Positions 33,601 to 44,800 of a DNA stretch of 64,000 nt are shown here, piece by piece; within the stretch, counting starts at the first letter, position 1; every line of letters starts with the position of its first letter. Below the pieces are notes generated by a model. That model was not told the DNA's origin, did no database searches, and worked only from the letters and a program-made list of their open reading frames with translations. The stretch is taken from contig OX442315.1 in assembly GCA_949358305.1 (NCBI GenBank), forward strand, positions 34,560,427-34,624,426. Direction: 5' to 3'. The position numbers were made by a program, and so were the translations under genes. The DNA is from Strigamia acuminata. Lineage: Eukaryota; Arthropoda; Chilopoda; Geophilomorpha; Linotaeniidae.

Positions 33601-35122
33601 TGAAACAATTGATGTTGCGTCTGGCCAATCAGATGATTTCAATGAAACCTGGAATTGGATCTAGTTCTAGAACTCGTTCCAGAATCCGAAAATGGCGGCC
33701 TGTTTGCACGTGACAAAGTCTCGCCAACCGGACGTGAGTCGAAGAGAGTTGGAGTCGATTGTGATTGGTTGGCCGCAAGACCTTTCCTTGCGTTGCGTCG
33801 CTTACTTCAACTTGGAGTTGAAGCAGGAATTGGCATCAACGTCAAGAATTTTTGGAGGCAAGCGACTTGTATTGCGTCAGTTTTCTTGCATTGCGTCTAG
33901 TGTGAACACAAGTGTGAACCTAGCTTTACTGTGTATCGCGTATAACGATTGCTAAGCATTTGAATTTGACAGATGGGGAAGACATTGATGAGGGTGTTGA
34001 TGTGAGCTCATACGAAGTGATAGCACATGCCGGTAAAGATTTTTACTTGTATACAAATACGCCGGCTTCTTGGTATCTTGCCTACAAAATATGTCGTGTG
34101 AAAAACAAATATCTTGCTATACTGAACAACATTAAAACGGACGAGTTTTTCAGAAACCTTGCAAAGAAAAGACATTTAACTCGTGAGTGCTCTTCAGAAT
34201 TTTGAAATAATAATTTAAGAATTTTATAGTATTTGTGTTTAATTGATAACTATTTGCAGGTGTTTGGATTGGATTGGACAGCTATAATGAAATTTACGAC
34301 CGAGTGTCATATTTATATTGGCAATGGAATGCAACAATGGAAGACATAGAAAAAGACATCTCCTACCAAAGTTGGTGCTCCCGTGAACCATTGCCAGCGT
34401 CAATGTCATGTGGTTACATAACTACAACTGAGACACCCTCATGTTGGAAGACCACCAAATGCACAAATAGTCAGATAGATGCTTTCATTTGTGAAGAAAT
34501 TGTCTCTAAACATGAAGAAACGGTTGCTGAAAGTCCAGAAAAGGTTCAACATGAAGGTGAAGCAGCACATCCATCAAATCATAAGCCAGAAGTGGGACCA
34601 CCTGAAGATAAATTTGATGCAGCACATCCATCAAATGAAAAGCCAGAAGTGGGACCACCTGAAGATAAATTTGATGCAGCACATCCATCAAATGAAAAGC
34701 CAGAAGTGGGACCACCTGAAGATAAATTTGATGCAGCACATCCATCAAATGAAAAGCCAGAAGTGGGACCACCTGAAGATAAATTTGATGCAGCACATCC
34801 ATCAAATGAAAAGCCAGAAGTGGGACCACCTGAAGATAAATTTGATGCAGCACATCCATCAAATGAAAAGCCAGAAGTGGGACCACCTGAAGATAAATTT
34901 GATGCAGCACATCCATCAAATGAAAAGCCAGAAGTGGGACCACCTGAAGATAAATTTGATGCAGCACATCCATCAAATGAAAAGCCAGAAGTGGGACCAC
35001 CTGAAGATAAATTTGATGCAGCACATCCATCAAATAAAAAGCCAGAAGTGGGACCACCTGAAGATAAATTTGATGCAGCACATCCATCAAATCATAATAA
35101 TAACAATAATAATATAATAATA

Positions 35123-35163
<41 letters not shown>

Positions 35164-35329
35164 TAATAATAATAATAATAATAATAACAATAAGCCAGAA
35201 GTAGAATCCCCTAAAGATAAATTTGAAGCAGCACATCCATCAAATGAAAAGCCAGAAGTGGGACCACCTGAAGATAAATTTGAAGCAGCACATTCATCAA
35301 ATCATAATAATAACAATAATATAATAATA

Positions 35330-35379
<50 letters not shown>

Positions 35380-35395
35380 TAATAATAATAAATAA
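30699..35395 (+). CDS. CTLD gene C: three C-type lectin domains and a C-terminal 19-residue repeat
   Basis: Exons are 30699-30933, 31241-31651, 33229-33471, 33973-34182 and 34260-35395 (744 aa). A signal peptide (MSQKRQLISFFTTCIFAFSL) precedes CTLD1, CTLD2 and CTLD3, split across exons at the usual sites. The last exon continues into nine full copies of a 19-residue repeat (AAHPSNEKPEVGPPEDKFD), poly-Asn, a further repeat, and again poly-Asn that runs into a stop at 35393-35395. The repeat sits at the C-terminus, not between domains, so the order differs from A, B, D and E. In CTLD2 the final cysteine is Ser (GFISEDK). The original C-terminal tail appears to lie beyond an inserted transposon, at 37530-37807. 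Likely secreted. Confidence 0.75.
31652..33228. mobile_element. Intron 2 of gene C: foldback at 31712-31839 and a CACTGCAAAAA-ended element at 31846-32921
   Basis: CTGATGTTTGGA (31712-) is inverted at about 31828-31839. Immediately after, CACTGCAAAAAATTTTGG (31846) pairs with a right end TTTTTTTGCAGTG (to 32921), bounding 1076 bp full of TTGGAAATTT-like text. TSDs are unclear. 32922-33228 holds nothing else recognised. Confidence 0.55.
33493..33926. mobile_element. MITE in intron 3 of gene C
   Basis: AAGCTAGCTTCACACTTGTG begins a long terminal repeat inverted at the right end (AGTGTGAACCTAGCTT), flanked by TA. The terminal repeats also carry ACACTAGACGCAATGCAA. No coding sequence. Confidence 0.8.
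34561..35092 (+). repeat. 57-bp coding minisatellite in gene C
   Basis: Nine full copies and one partial copy of a 57-bp unit (GCACATCCATCAAATGAAAA...) are almost identical at the nucleotide level. Variants are confined to the first copy (CAT) and the last full copy (AAA) at one codon. Such uniformity implies recent expansion or gene conversion. Confidence 0.95.
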
Positions 35396-35410
35396 ATAAA
35401 TAAATAAATA
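35093..35410 (+). repeat. AAT trinucleotide tracts in gene C
   Basis: Two AAT/AAC runs (about 35093-35192 and 35300-35410) encode poly-Asn and flank one degenerate 57-bp unit. The second run shifts into AATA repeats and creates the stop codon. Confidence 0.9.
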
Positions 35411-35675
35411 ATAAATGGTTTAATTCTCAATAATTGAGGGGGTGCCCCCCAACAGCTAAAAGCCTACAAGGAGGGACACCCCACATACAAAAACAACAAA
35501 AGAAAACCGCTAAACAACAAAAAAAAAATTAGGAAAAGAAACTCATTAACTCCCTACACACATCACACACATGTGCACATCATGCAGAGAACAAAAAAAG
35601 ATATCTCCCTCAGACAAACAACAGTTGCAGCTATTCATAATAACAATAACAATAATAATAATAATAATAATAATA
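35411..35675. other. Noncoding stretch after gene C stop
   Basis: AT/AC-rich DNA with another AAT run (35640-35673) that borders the DNA transposon. No gene seen. Confidence 0.6.
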
Positions 35676-35686
35676 CAGTCGAAACT

Positions 35687-36975
35687 TGTGATGGTTACGG
35701 TATTCTCCACTCGATATGACGACAATTACGCCAATAGATGGCGCTGACGACAGTAAGCGGCAAATTCGATCAGAATTTGTCACTTGACGTGAATTCACAT
35801 AAAACGCAACTTTTATGTGATTTCAAGGCAAAGAAGCAATTTTATCTTTATTTATTAAAAGTAAATATTGATATTAAACTGTTTTGTGACAACTCTTGTC
35901 AAGTTGTCACAAAACTAGGCTAAGGGATTAACTCACCCCTTTGCACCTGCTCCCAGCTCGGACCCCCCTTTGGGTAAGTTGAAAGACTTAATCCAAAAGT
36001 GTTCCTCGCTATCCAGTTCCTGTCCCGACCTAGCAGAGAGCTATGTCTTGAGTATCCAGTTCCTGTTGACCACCTGGACTGGAAATGTGTCCTGAGTATC
36101 CCATCATGTGACCAGTGATTGGAGACATTTGCGGGACCATTGCTCTTATTGGAGCAATGGTCAAGCTATTGTTCACCACGAGTATAAACTTCCTCGCAAC
36201 AGGAAGTCACTCGCTCTTGTCATAACTCACCATTATGCATAAATGCGGATACTTCTTCAAGAATTGACCCAACTGAAGACTAGCCACATACAGCATTTAC
36301 TCACCGGTAATTGTGTGGCTGTAATACCAACTTTATGTAAGCAGAATTATTACGAGTATTTACTGAATAAGTAATACTCTAATAAATACATCATTACACG
36401 AACCAGAACCAGAAGTTATGATGTAAACTCGCAACAGTTTACTCATATGAAAATCCAATTTTGACTTTCACACCAATTATAAATGTCGTAAAACATTTAT
36501 AAGAGGTCAATTGGTAAATGGCTCTCACCAGCCATTTAAACCAATAACCACACCATTCTGTGGCGATGCAGATAAAGTCAACCGGAAGTCCTCGGATATT
36601 TAACCATTTATTTACACAGATACGAACCCGTGAAACAGACGACAATCAAGCCGATTGAGACGACATCTTTTGACCGACCGAAGACCAATGTGATATTATT
36701 ATAGCGCCTTATGGGCTACTATATGTATATTTAATCGACTCATTCCATTTTAGCCAATTGTCAGCTTAGTAATTGTATAATTGCTCATGCGACATTGATT
36801 AATATAATCACTTCTCGGTGATTATATTGAATATCAATAAAGATGTTATGTTTTGATAACCAGAAGTCTTCTTATTTTACCCAGTTCACACTTTTAGGTT
36901 TGTAAGCCTTCTCTCAGCACAGACAGATAGACTTGCTTGTTATGCTTAATTTAAGCGGAGAGCGTCATCGTCACA
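35687..36975 (+). repeat. Solo LTR of the element 1 family (1289 bp)
   Basis: It begins TGTGATGG and ends CGTCACA, matching the LTR at 8436-10024 in ends, in the TATA region and in blocks such as GAGTATCCAGTTCCTGT. AACT is duplicated on both sides (35683-35686, 36976-36979), so it is a solo LTR left by recombination. TATAAA lies at 36183-36188 between two hairpins. Confidence 0.9.
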
Positions 36976-37084
36976 AACTCTTTATAACGAATCGCAAGGG
37001 ACCGGACAAATCGATTCGTTATAACGAGAATTCGTTAAAACGAATTAGGTGAAAAAATAAAAATTTTAGCACCAAGCACTATTT

Positions 37085-37269
37085 TTTTGTAAACCTTGAT
37101 TACCACTTGCAAGTTTCATGTTAATTTTATCCTGATTCTTTAAAATTGTTGAAATTGTAGAACGGGACAAATTAAATTCCTCTGCTACAATTGAGGGCTT
37201 CTTGCCATTGTCAATGGCATCAATAATGTTGTAAATCAAAATTGCCTTTCATTTGGCAGCCATTTTCAT
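37085..37269 (-). pseudogene. Pogo/CENP-B-type transposase HTH fragment
   Basis: Read on the minus strand from ATG 37269: MKMAAK, an in-frame stop, then KAILIYNIIDAIDNGKKPSI and a continuation with AEEFNLSRSTISTILKN. This is the N-terminal helix-turn-helix (Psq/CENP-B-N) of pogo/Tigger transposases. The catalytic DDE part is absent. Confidence 0.7.
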
Positions 37270-37529
37270 CTTCCTTTGTTTTCTAAATATGGGCATCGGA
37301 TGTTGTGAGTGATGTGATCAGTTTTGAAAATTCGTTGTAACGAGAGCTTATGGGTATTATAGTGTACCTGAAACTTGTTTGTTATAACGAATAATTCGTT
37401 ATATTGAAATTCGTTATAACGAAAGTATTTAACATGGTGTTCTATGGCTGGCCAACCAAGTCAGTTTCAACAATTTGTTATAGCGATAATTCGTTATATC
37501 GCGATTCGTTATAAAGAGTTTCGACTGTA

Positions 37530-37807
37530 ACAATAAGCCAGAAGCAGAATCCCCTAAAGATAAATTTGAAGCAGCACATCCATCAAATGAAAAGCCAGAA
37601 GTGGGACCACCTGAAGATAGAATTGAAGAATTACGTCCATCAAACGAGGAGCCAGATACAGATAAAGAAGGAACTCTATTTAGAAAATTTGATATATCAA
37701 GTCAGAAGTCTGGGGCAGGATCCCCCAGGTTTGAGGTTGAAGCAGAACTTCGAACAACAGATCAGAAGCTAGGGTTGAGATTCCCCAGAAATGAAAATGA
37801 AGTATAG
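37530..37807 (+). pseudogene. Displaced C-terminal tail of gene C
   Basis: Directly after the transposon the gene C repeat resumes (NKPEAESPKDKFEAAHPSNE-type) and then diverges into a unique tail ending at 37807. It lies downstream of the stop created by the AAT tract and of the 1.85-kb insertion, so it is probably no longer translated. Splicing around the insertion cannot be excluded. Confidence 0.65.
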
Positions 37808-38289
37808 CACTTCTATCAAATCAGAAGCCAGGGGTGGAATTAGTACACATCCTTGTGACGACTAAAAGAAAAAACAAAGAATGATGAATTACATGTCAAA
37901 CTATATTTCTTGTATTTTTTTGAAAATAATATGTACAGCCTTGGTTATGAAAAATATTTTCTTCTCAGCTTGGTCATGATCAGGGTGATCATGAACCCAA
38001 CATGTTGAAAAAAATTAAAGAGTTTTGTGTCCTCTTATGTAGGTGGTTAAAGTTTAAAACATTCGGTGGATTTGAGCTGCAGTGACGTACCTAGGGGGGG
38101 AGGGGGGATAGCAATGGTTCAGATGCACCAGCTTTGAAAGATGCCATAATCTTTACAAGCAACTTTAGATTGGAAATTTTCTTGAATGTTATTTGAAGCT
38201 GGAAGAGCTTTTTTGCGTCTTAAACTTTTGGGCGACAATATTGAAAAATTGTTACAAAACATTTCACGTAACTGGTTAGTATACTAGTA
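37808..38289. other. Intergenic DNA between genes C and D
   Basis: No ORF or repeat boundary was recognised apart from a G-rich run near 38095-38108. Confidence 0.5.
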
Positions 38290-38727
38290 CAGGGGTACTC
38301 AAACTTTTTAGCATTGCGATCCATTTTTAAGAAAGGCGATCTTCCGCGCCCCACTTCATTATCGGTGCATTAAATTAAATTTTTCAAAATTAAACTACGT
38401 ACTAAAAACAAAATAGGAATTTTTATATAATTTTGCATAGAATTTTATGTAACTTTACATGTAATTTTATATAACTACAATCGCCACAAATCTCCATTTA
38501 TGGGAGTTTTGGGAGTTTAGACGCGTTTTTTGAGGTTTTTGGAGAATTTTGGGTGGTTTTGTAGATTTTGAGAGATTTTTGTGAGGATTTTGTAGCTTCT
38601 GCTAGCCTGCAATGTATTGCAACCAACTACACGCAGTAAATTGGAATTGGAATTGGGCGACGAAGTGGTAGAACACCATTGCGCCCCATCAAAAATCAGC
38701 TTGCGCCCCACAGTTTGTGAAACGTTG
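38290..38727. mobile_element. hAT-type MITE with 8-bp TSD TACTAGTA
   Basis: CAGGGGTACTCAAACTTTTT opens the left end; the right end reads CACAGTTTGTGAAACGTTG. TACTAGTA is repeated exactly at 38282-38289 and 38728-38735. End sequence and TSD length fit hAT. Confidence 0.85.
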
Positions 38728-38735
38728 TACTAGTA

Positions 38736-38845
38736 TTTAAATATGAGAACGTAACAGGCTCATATTTCTCCATAAATTACACATCCGACTGGTTATTCGA
38801 AACCATTAGAAATTGTTTTCGTGTGGCCCGAGTAAAGTTATTGAA
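38736..38845 (+). promoter_or_regulatory. Core promoter and leader of CTLD gene D
   Basis: TATTTAAATA near 38735-38744 may act as a TATA box. It is followed by GGCTCATATTTCTCC and ACACATCCGACTGGTTATTC, as in genes A and B. The hAT MITE ends immediately upstream. Confidence 0.55.
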
Positions 38846-41800
38846 ATGGGGTTCTATCTTCAGTTGATCTACATAGTTATTGGAAATTTTTTTATATTTT
38901 CTCTGACTTTTGATGTGGTAAAATTTGAAGGCCGTACTTACTATTTTGATCACTCAAGAAAACTAAGTTGGGCAGAGAGTGTCACTATTTGCATGGAAAG
39001 AGGTTTGCAAATAGTCAATGCAAATACAAAATCAATCAATGACTTTCTTAAAAATGCCACTCACAAAGATAAAGGTATCGCAAAAAATACATTACATTAC
39101 AGAACCATTTCAAAACGTGTAATTTTATTTTGCAGGATATTGGTTAGGCTTAATTTCATTTGTAAAATGGAAGAGAGCTTTAGCGATATCAGCGGTAGAC
39201 TCAACACAACACCTGGCCTGGTACAGCCCAGTAACTCCATTGATTTTTGATGATTGGTGTGCAAAAGAGCCAGTCGATAGACAATTGGGTTCTTATATAT
39301 CCAAAGAGAAATGTTGGAGGAGTTCACATTATAATTCTCCAATGTATACTATTTGTGAAGATAAGACCATTAAATCTAAAACTTCGCTTTTCTTCAACGA
39401 CAGACAATACTTTTTCTACGAAAGTACAGGAGTTAGTTTTTTTGATGCCTACAGAATGTGTAAAATGAATGAACAGAACTTAGCCAACACTGCTGATAAG
39501 AAATTAGCTATTCATATGATCAACGAGGCCGCAAACCAAAAGAAAAGTCAGTGTTTTAGTTTTGAAATAGACCTTGCTAATTTCTAAGTTTTTAATTTAA
39601 ATAGTAATATTTTTTAAAGTTCAAAATTTCAATACTTTTAGAAATGCGTTGAATTTATTTATTAATGATTATAAATACTTCAAACATTTTTACAGATTTC
39701 TGGATAGGATTGAAAAGCTACGATCCATACGGAAATCCAATATTCAAATGGCACTGGAATAGCACTCGCAATGACTTGTCTTACACAAATTGGTGTGCCC
39801 CAGAAGGCTACAAAGCGGGAAAACGATACAAGTATCAGTGGTGTGCTTTCATTGATGCGAACAAACAGTGCTGGGAAACAGGAGCATGTGACAGAGACTT
39901 AGGAAATGTGCATGGATTTATTTGCGAAAGTAAGACTCTGACAACTACTACAACCACTACTACAACTCCAAAACCTACAACCACTACCAGAACTCCAAAA
40001 CCTACTACCACTACCACAGTCCATAGCACAGTCTCCATCGGTACCACTACCACAGTCTCCATCGGTACCACTACCACTGTCTCAATCGGTACCACTACCA
40101 CAGGATCCATCGGTACCACTACCACTGTCTCCATCGGTACCACTACCACAGGATCCATTGGTACCACTACCTCACTCTCCAAGGGTACCACTACCTCAGA
40201 CTCCAAGGGTACCACTACCTCAGTCTCCAAGGGTACCACTACCTCAGACTCAAAGGGTACCACTACCTCAGACTCCAAGGGTACCACTACCTCAGTCTCC
40301 AAGGGTACCACTACCTCAGACTCCAAGGGTACCACTACCTCAGACTCCAAAGGTACCACTACCCCAGTCTCCAAGGATACCATTACCACAATCACTACCA
40401 CAGTCCGGAGCACTATTAAAGCTAAAGATAACTACGTCACCTTAATATTCAATGGGCTTTACTATTACTTTTATGACATAGCAGTAAGTCAAGCGGAAGC
40501 AAGTGCAATATGTCGAAGTAATGGCCACGCACTTGTCACAATTGATGATGCACATTTACGCGATTTTCTTAAGGCAGAATTTAAGAAGAGAAATAAAAGT
40601 ACGTACAAGATGTGATGTTTTTGTATGGAAAATCTGTAACGGCCAACGTTGTTAATTACCACATTTACAAAAATCAAAACACGAATGCACTTTTTGTTTG
40701 TATGAAGAATGTAAATGTGCATAATTTGGATAACTTACTATGTTCAAATTTAGCCGTAACAGTTAACAGCAATGTAAGAACATGTCTGAGACAGCGTTTC
40801 CCAAACTGTGAGGCGCGAGCTGATTTTTGGTGGGGCGCACCCTTCACACACGCCAAAATAGAACAATCTTTTTTTGCAAACTTACGTAAAATTTTATGCA
40901 AAATTATATAAAAATTTCTTTTTTTCTTTTTAGTAGTTCATTTTTGAAAAATTTAATGCACCAGTTGATGAAGTGGGGCGCGGAAGTTCGCCTTGCTTAA
41001 AAATGCTTAAAAATTAAAATTGGAGGGTAAAACCATGCACTTGACACGTCATTAGTCATATTTCATTGGTCTTATACTGAGTGGCGCAAATAAAATCAGC
41101 CCGATAATAGTAACCCTCCTTGCAGTGTCAGGCCGGTTTTATTTGGGCCACCCAGGGGCGGCTCTACATAAGGGGCTAATGGGGCTTGAGCCCCGGGCCC
41201 CCAAATTCTAGGGGGCCTCCAAGACGCAAAGCCATGCACAAAAAAAAAAAAGGGCTGCTAAAAACAAAAAAGAAGAAAAGTTGCTATTAAAAATTTCGAT
41301 AAAGGGCCCCCAAAAAAACCTCAAACCCCGAACCCCCGAAAAGCTAGATCCGCCCCTGGGACCACCCTGTATTTATAGAAGTGAGTGTGTATCAAATTGT
41401 TCCTTTATGTTAATTTCAATCTATTCAACAATTTTTAGATTATTGGATTGGTTTAGAAGCTTATATAATGAAACAGTCGCAAACTGATTTAATGTATTGG
41501 AAATGGAACAACACTGGCATTGATGTAATATATGAAAATTGGTGTCCAAAACAGACTACATCGAAGAATCTTGTTTGTTCATTTGTGAATGCCACAGATA
41601 CAAATGCATGCTGGATGTTTTCAAATTGTGCGAAAACTGATGTTGTTACAGGCTTCATCGGTGAAGACAAATTGACTTCTGACAGTAAAAGAGATCCCAA
41701 CCGTACGATCACAACCACAGATGGTAGCAAAGATCCCAAACGTGCAACAACAACACAAAGTAGCATAGATTCTAAAAACACAACAACACATAGTAGCAGA

Positions 41801-44800
41801 GATTCCAACGATACCACAACCTATAGTGAAGATTATACTCTTAGAATAAAGTTTAATGGAATCTACTATTACTTTTATGAAGAAACTGAAAGCCAAAGCC
41901 AAGCAGAGGCAAATGCAGCATGTCGAAAACGACGGAAAAATCTTGTGACAATAGACGACGCACATCTCTTTTCTTTTCTTGAGACAGAAATTAAGAAAAG
42001 AAATAAAAGTAAGTACAGAATATAAGACGAGGATTTTTGAATACAAAATCGTTAAATTCAATAAGTTGGCAATTACACTCCCTTCCATAAATACAAGACC
42101 ACTGATTCAGTCAGTCATCACAAGTGTCAGTTTCTTACTTAAGATACAATCACAGTAGTACGCCGATTATCCGAACTAATTGAAAGACATACTGTATTCT
42201 GTGGTGTAGGTGTTCAGAAAACCTATACTCTTTCCACACTCAAGAGGAGCCCTGGAATCTTGGCTCCCATTGGCCAAGCCATTTCACCTGTGTAGTGATA
42301 CATAAAAAAAAGACCCAAAACATCAGAATTGCATTATACAAATATACAGATATAAATAGAAGTACAGCCATTGCAATAGATTTTCTGTCCTGACAAAGCA
42401 AACGATCAACTTAACAGACATGCATTTTAAAATAAAAAGACCATAAAACTTTATTTTTAAAATAGAAATTACTTTTTATTCAGAGTAACATTAGATGTAC
42501 ATCATTTCAATCATTATTCTACTGAAAAACATTAAAAATCATAAAGAACTACTTTTCCTCATAACAGAAGTTCAACTACAGTTCTGAGTAATCAGACTAG
42601 GCCAATGGGAACCAAGATTCCAGGGATCCTCTTGAGTGTGGAAAGAGTATATTTGTTCGTATAATTGAACATTCGGTTTATGCACAGTCTTCATGATTGT
42701 GAGACATCATTTAAATGTCAATTTGTCACAACTTATCAGTAAGTTTTTGCACTACCTGGTGGATACAGCCAAAAACGCTCATTCTGCAGATGAGCTTCAA
42801 GCTGGGCTGAAACGATTTTTATATCCAAGGCTGTACAAATTGTGGTGACTTCAAATATTCCTATTTGAGTGCGCACCATATTTCCAAATTGTCTTATAAA
42901 CATATTCAACAAGCTTATATGTTTTGTTTCAATGTAAATTGAAATAAAACATACATTAATAAAATATAAAACAAGACATAATATTACCCAAATAATATTG
43001 TGTTTTGCAACAAGTTTTGGCCCAGCAACAGCGTCAACCAATCGCGCTGCAGCGTGCATTGCTTTGATGATGCTGCTAGGCGTGTGCCTGGGCGGAACAT
43101 CCCTTCCCCTCGCGCGTGCCCGGCTCAATTGTTGCACACGACCCGAAGGCGGCCGTGTGTGATCTTTGTGCAACTCGTCATCTGCGCAGCTTTTCTGAGC
43201 AGATTTAGAAGTGAGCCAAACGGTTTTGGCCCACTCTTCCCGCATTCTTGATCTTGCTTCCAAACCATTCACATCTGTGTCAAACTTATGCCCAAACTCG
43301 CTAAGTGTGATCTGTGATATCTGGAAGAATCGAGTTTCATCGCTGGTCTGTACCCACTGTACGGAATAGCAACTTTCTAGCTTGAATTACTACACGTAAT
43401 TTAAGCCATTTCTGTGTGAAACTAACATCGAGTTTACTCTGTTAGTTTGAAGGCTTTGTGTCGAGTTTAACTCCACAAAGCGAGTTGTGTAAAGACCGAT
43501 TGTTACGTCGAGCTTGCTCCGTAATAATCGAACCGCTGTGTGCAAGACGTGTTCTCGTGTCGAGCGTGCTCCACGAGGATTTTAGTACATTTTAGCAAAG
43601 TATTTTAGCGTCGAGTTTACTCCGCTAAAATCCCGCGCTCACACGACGCCATCGACGCCATCTTGGAGCCAACGGTCAACTGTGAGTGTAGATATTGAAG
43701 AAGAAGCCAGATCGACCCCAAACATTATTATTTCATTTCAAATATACCTCCTTTGTATTTTGAACAATTAAAACTATCTAATTTTTCCTTTACTCTGTGT
43801 AAAATCATTCCCCTAGACAAACATTTGGCCACAGAGTAGAAGTCCTGTACGGCATCTCACCGACGATTGCCTATTGAATTTATATAATTTAATAAGTAAA
43901 AACCCGGATCGCCGCACTTGGGGGCCCGTCCGGGATAGTTTTGATTGTTAAAAATCCGATTTTTGCGAAAAAATCCTTTATTTCCATTGTTCTTTTTCAA
44001 TTTGACAAAATGGCGACGCCAATGCAAATTGTAAAACGACAGCGAGGTCGACCAAGCACTCAGAAACGAGCAGCGACGGTTTTGCCGGCTCTCGAGCCTG
44101 AAATGCTTATGGAGAAAATTATTTCCGAGGAAATAACACCAGTTCCAGATCCGAAACAACTTAAGGATGCTGAAAATGAAGTTGCTAGAGCATTAAGCGC
44201 TTCAAGTGCGAGTTCTAACGACCAAGAACTCCCGCCACTTCCACTGGAGGAAGTGGAAAATACGTTACGTGAAATGGAAAGTGAATCGTCTCATGAATCA
44301 CCTCCTCGCATGACCATGTTGGATGCTTTGAGAAATCAAGCACGCCAGGATGGCGCCCAAATAACGGACGACATGACGGTGGAAGAGATTCATCGCGCCA
44401 TGATACGACTTCATACTGATCGTGCCGTTTCAAATTTACAATTTGAAATGGAACGAAAAGAAGCTGAGCTTCAACAACAAAAAGCGGAGGTTGAGCTCCA
44501 ACATATGGAACTCAATCGACAAAATGAGGAATTTCTAGCCCAAGAAGCTAGAGAATACAGATTAAAAGGTGAAGTGGAAGATCTTTCTAAAATGAATACT
44601 AGAAATGAACTTTCAATTCGCTCACACCAAGAGGCGCGAAGACAGCTCGAACTTACCAAAAGTAAGTTAGAGCAGAAAAATAAAGAATTGATTGATTTGG
44701 CAGACCACTACCAACGCAATCATAATCAACTAGTGAGATATGCTGCTGAATTAGACACACGTGCTAAAACACAGCGTACTCGCGAAAGCAAAATAGCTAA

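Larger units (their letters stand above)
35676..37527. mobile_element. Tigger/pogo-like DNA transposon remnant, split by a solo LTR
   Basis: Left end CAGTCGAAACT (35676) and right end AGTTTCGACTG (37527) are inverted, with TA on both sides (35674-35675, 37528-37529). Both ends contain TTATAACGAATCGC-type text. Without the LTR and its 4-bp TSD the element is 559 bp. It carries a minus-strand remnant of a transposase helix-turn-helix domain. Confidence 0.85.

Noticed and set aside
37021-37527. A separate gene on the minus strand after the solo LTR
   Set aside because: Only the helix-turn-helix fragment of a transposase with an internal stop; the catalytic domain is missing.
43860-43936. tRNA gene near the 5' LTR end
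   Set aside because: The tRNA-like text is only an 18-nt complement of a tRNA 3' end, placed as a primer-binding site; no cloverleaf.
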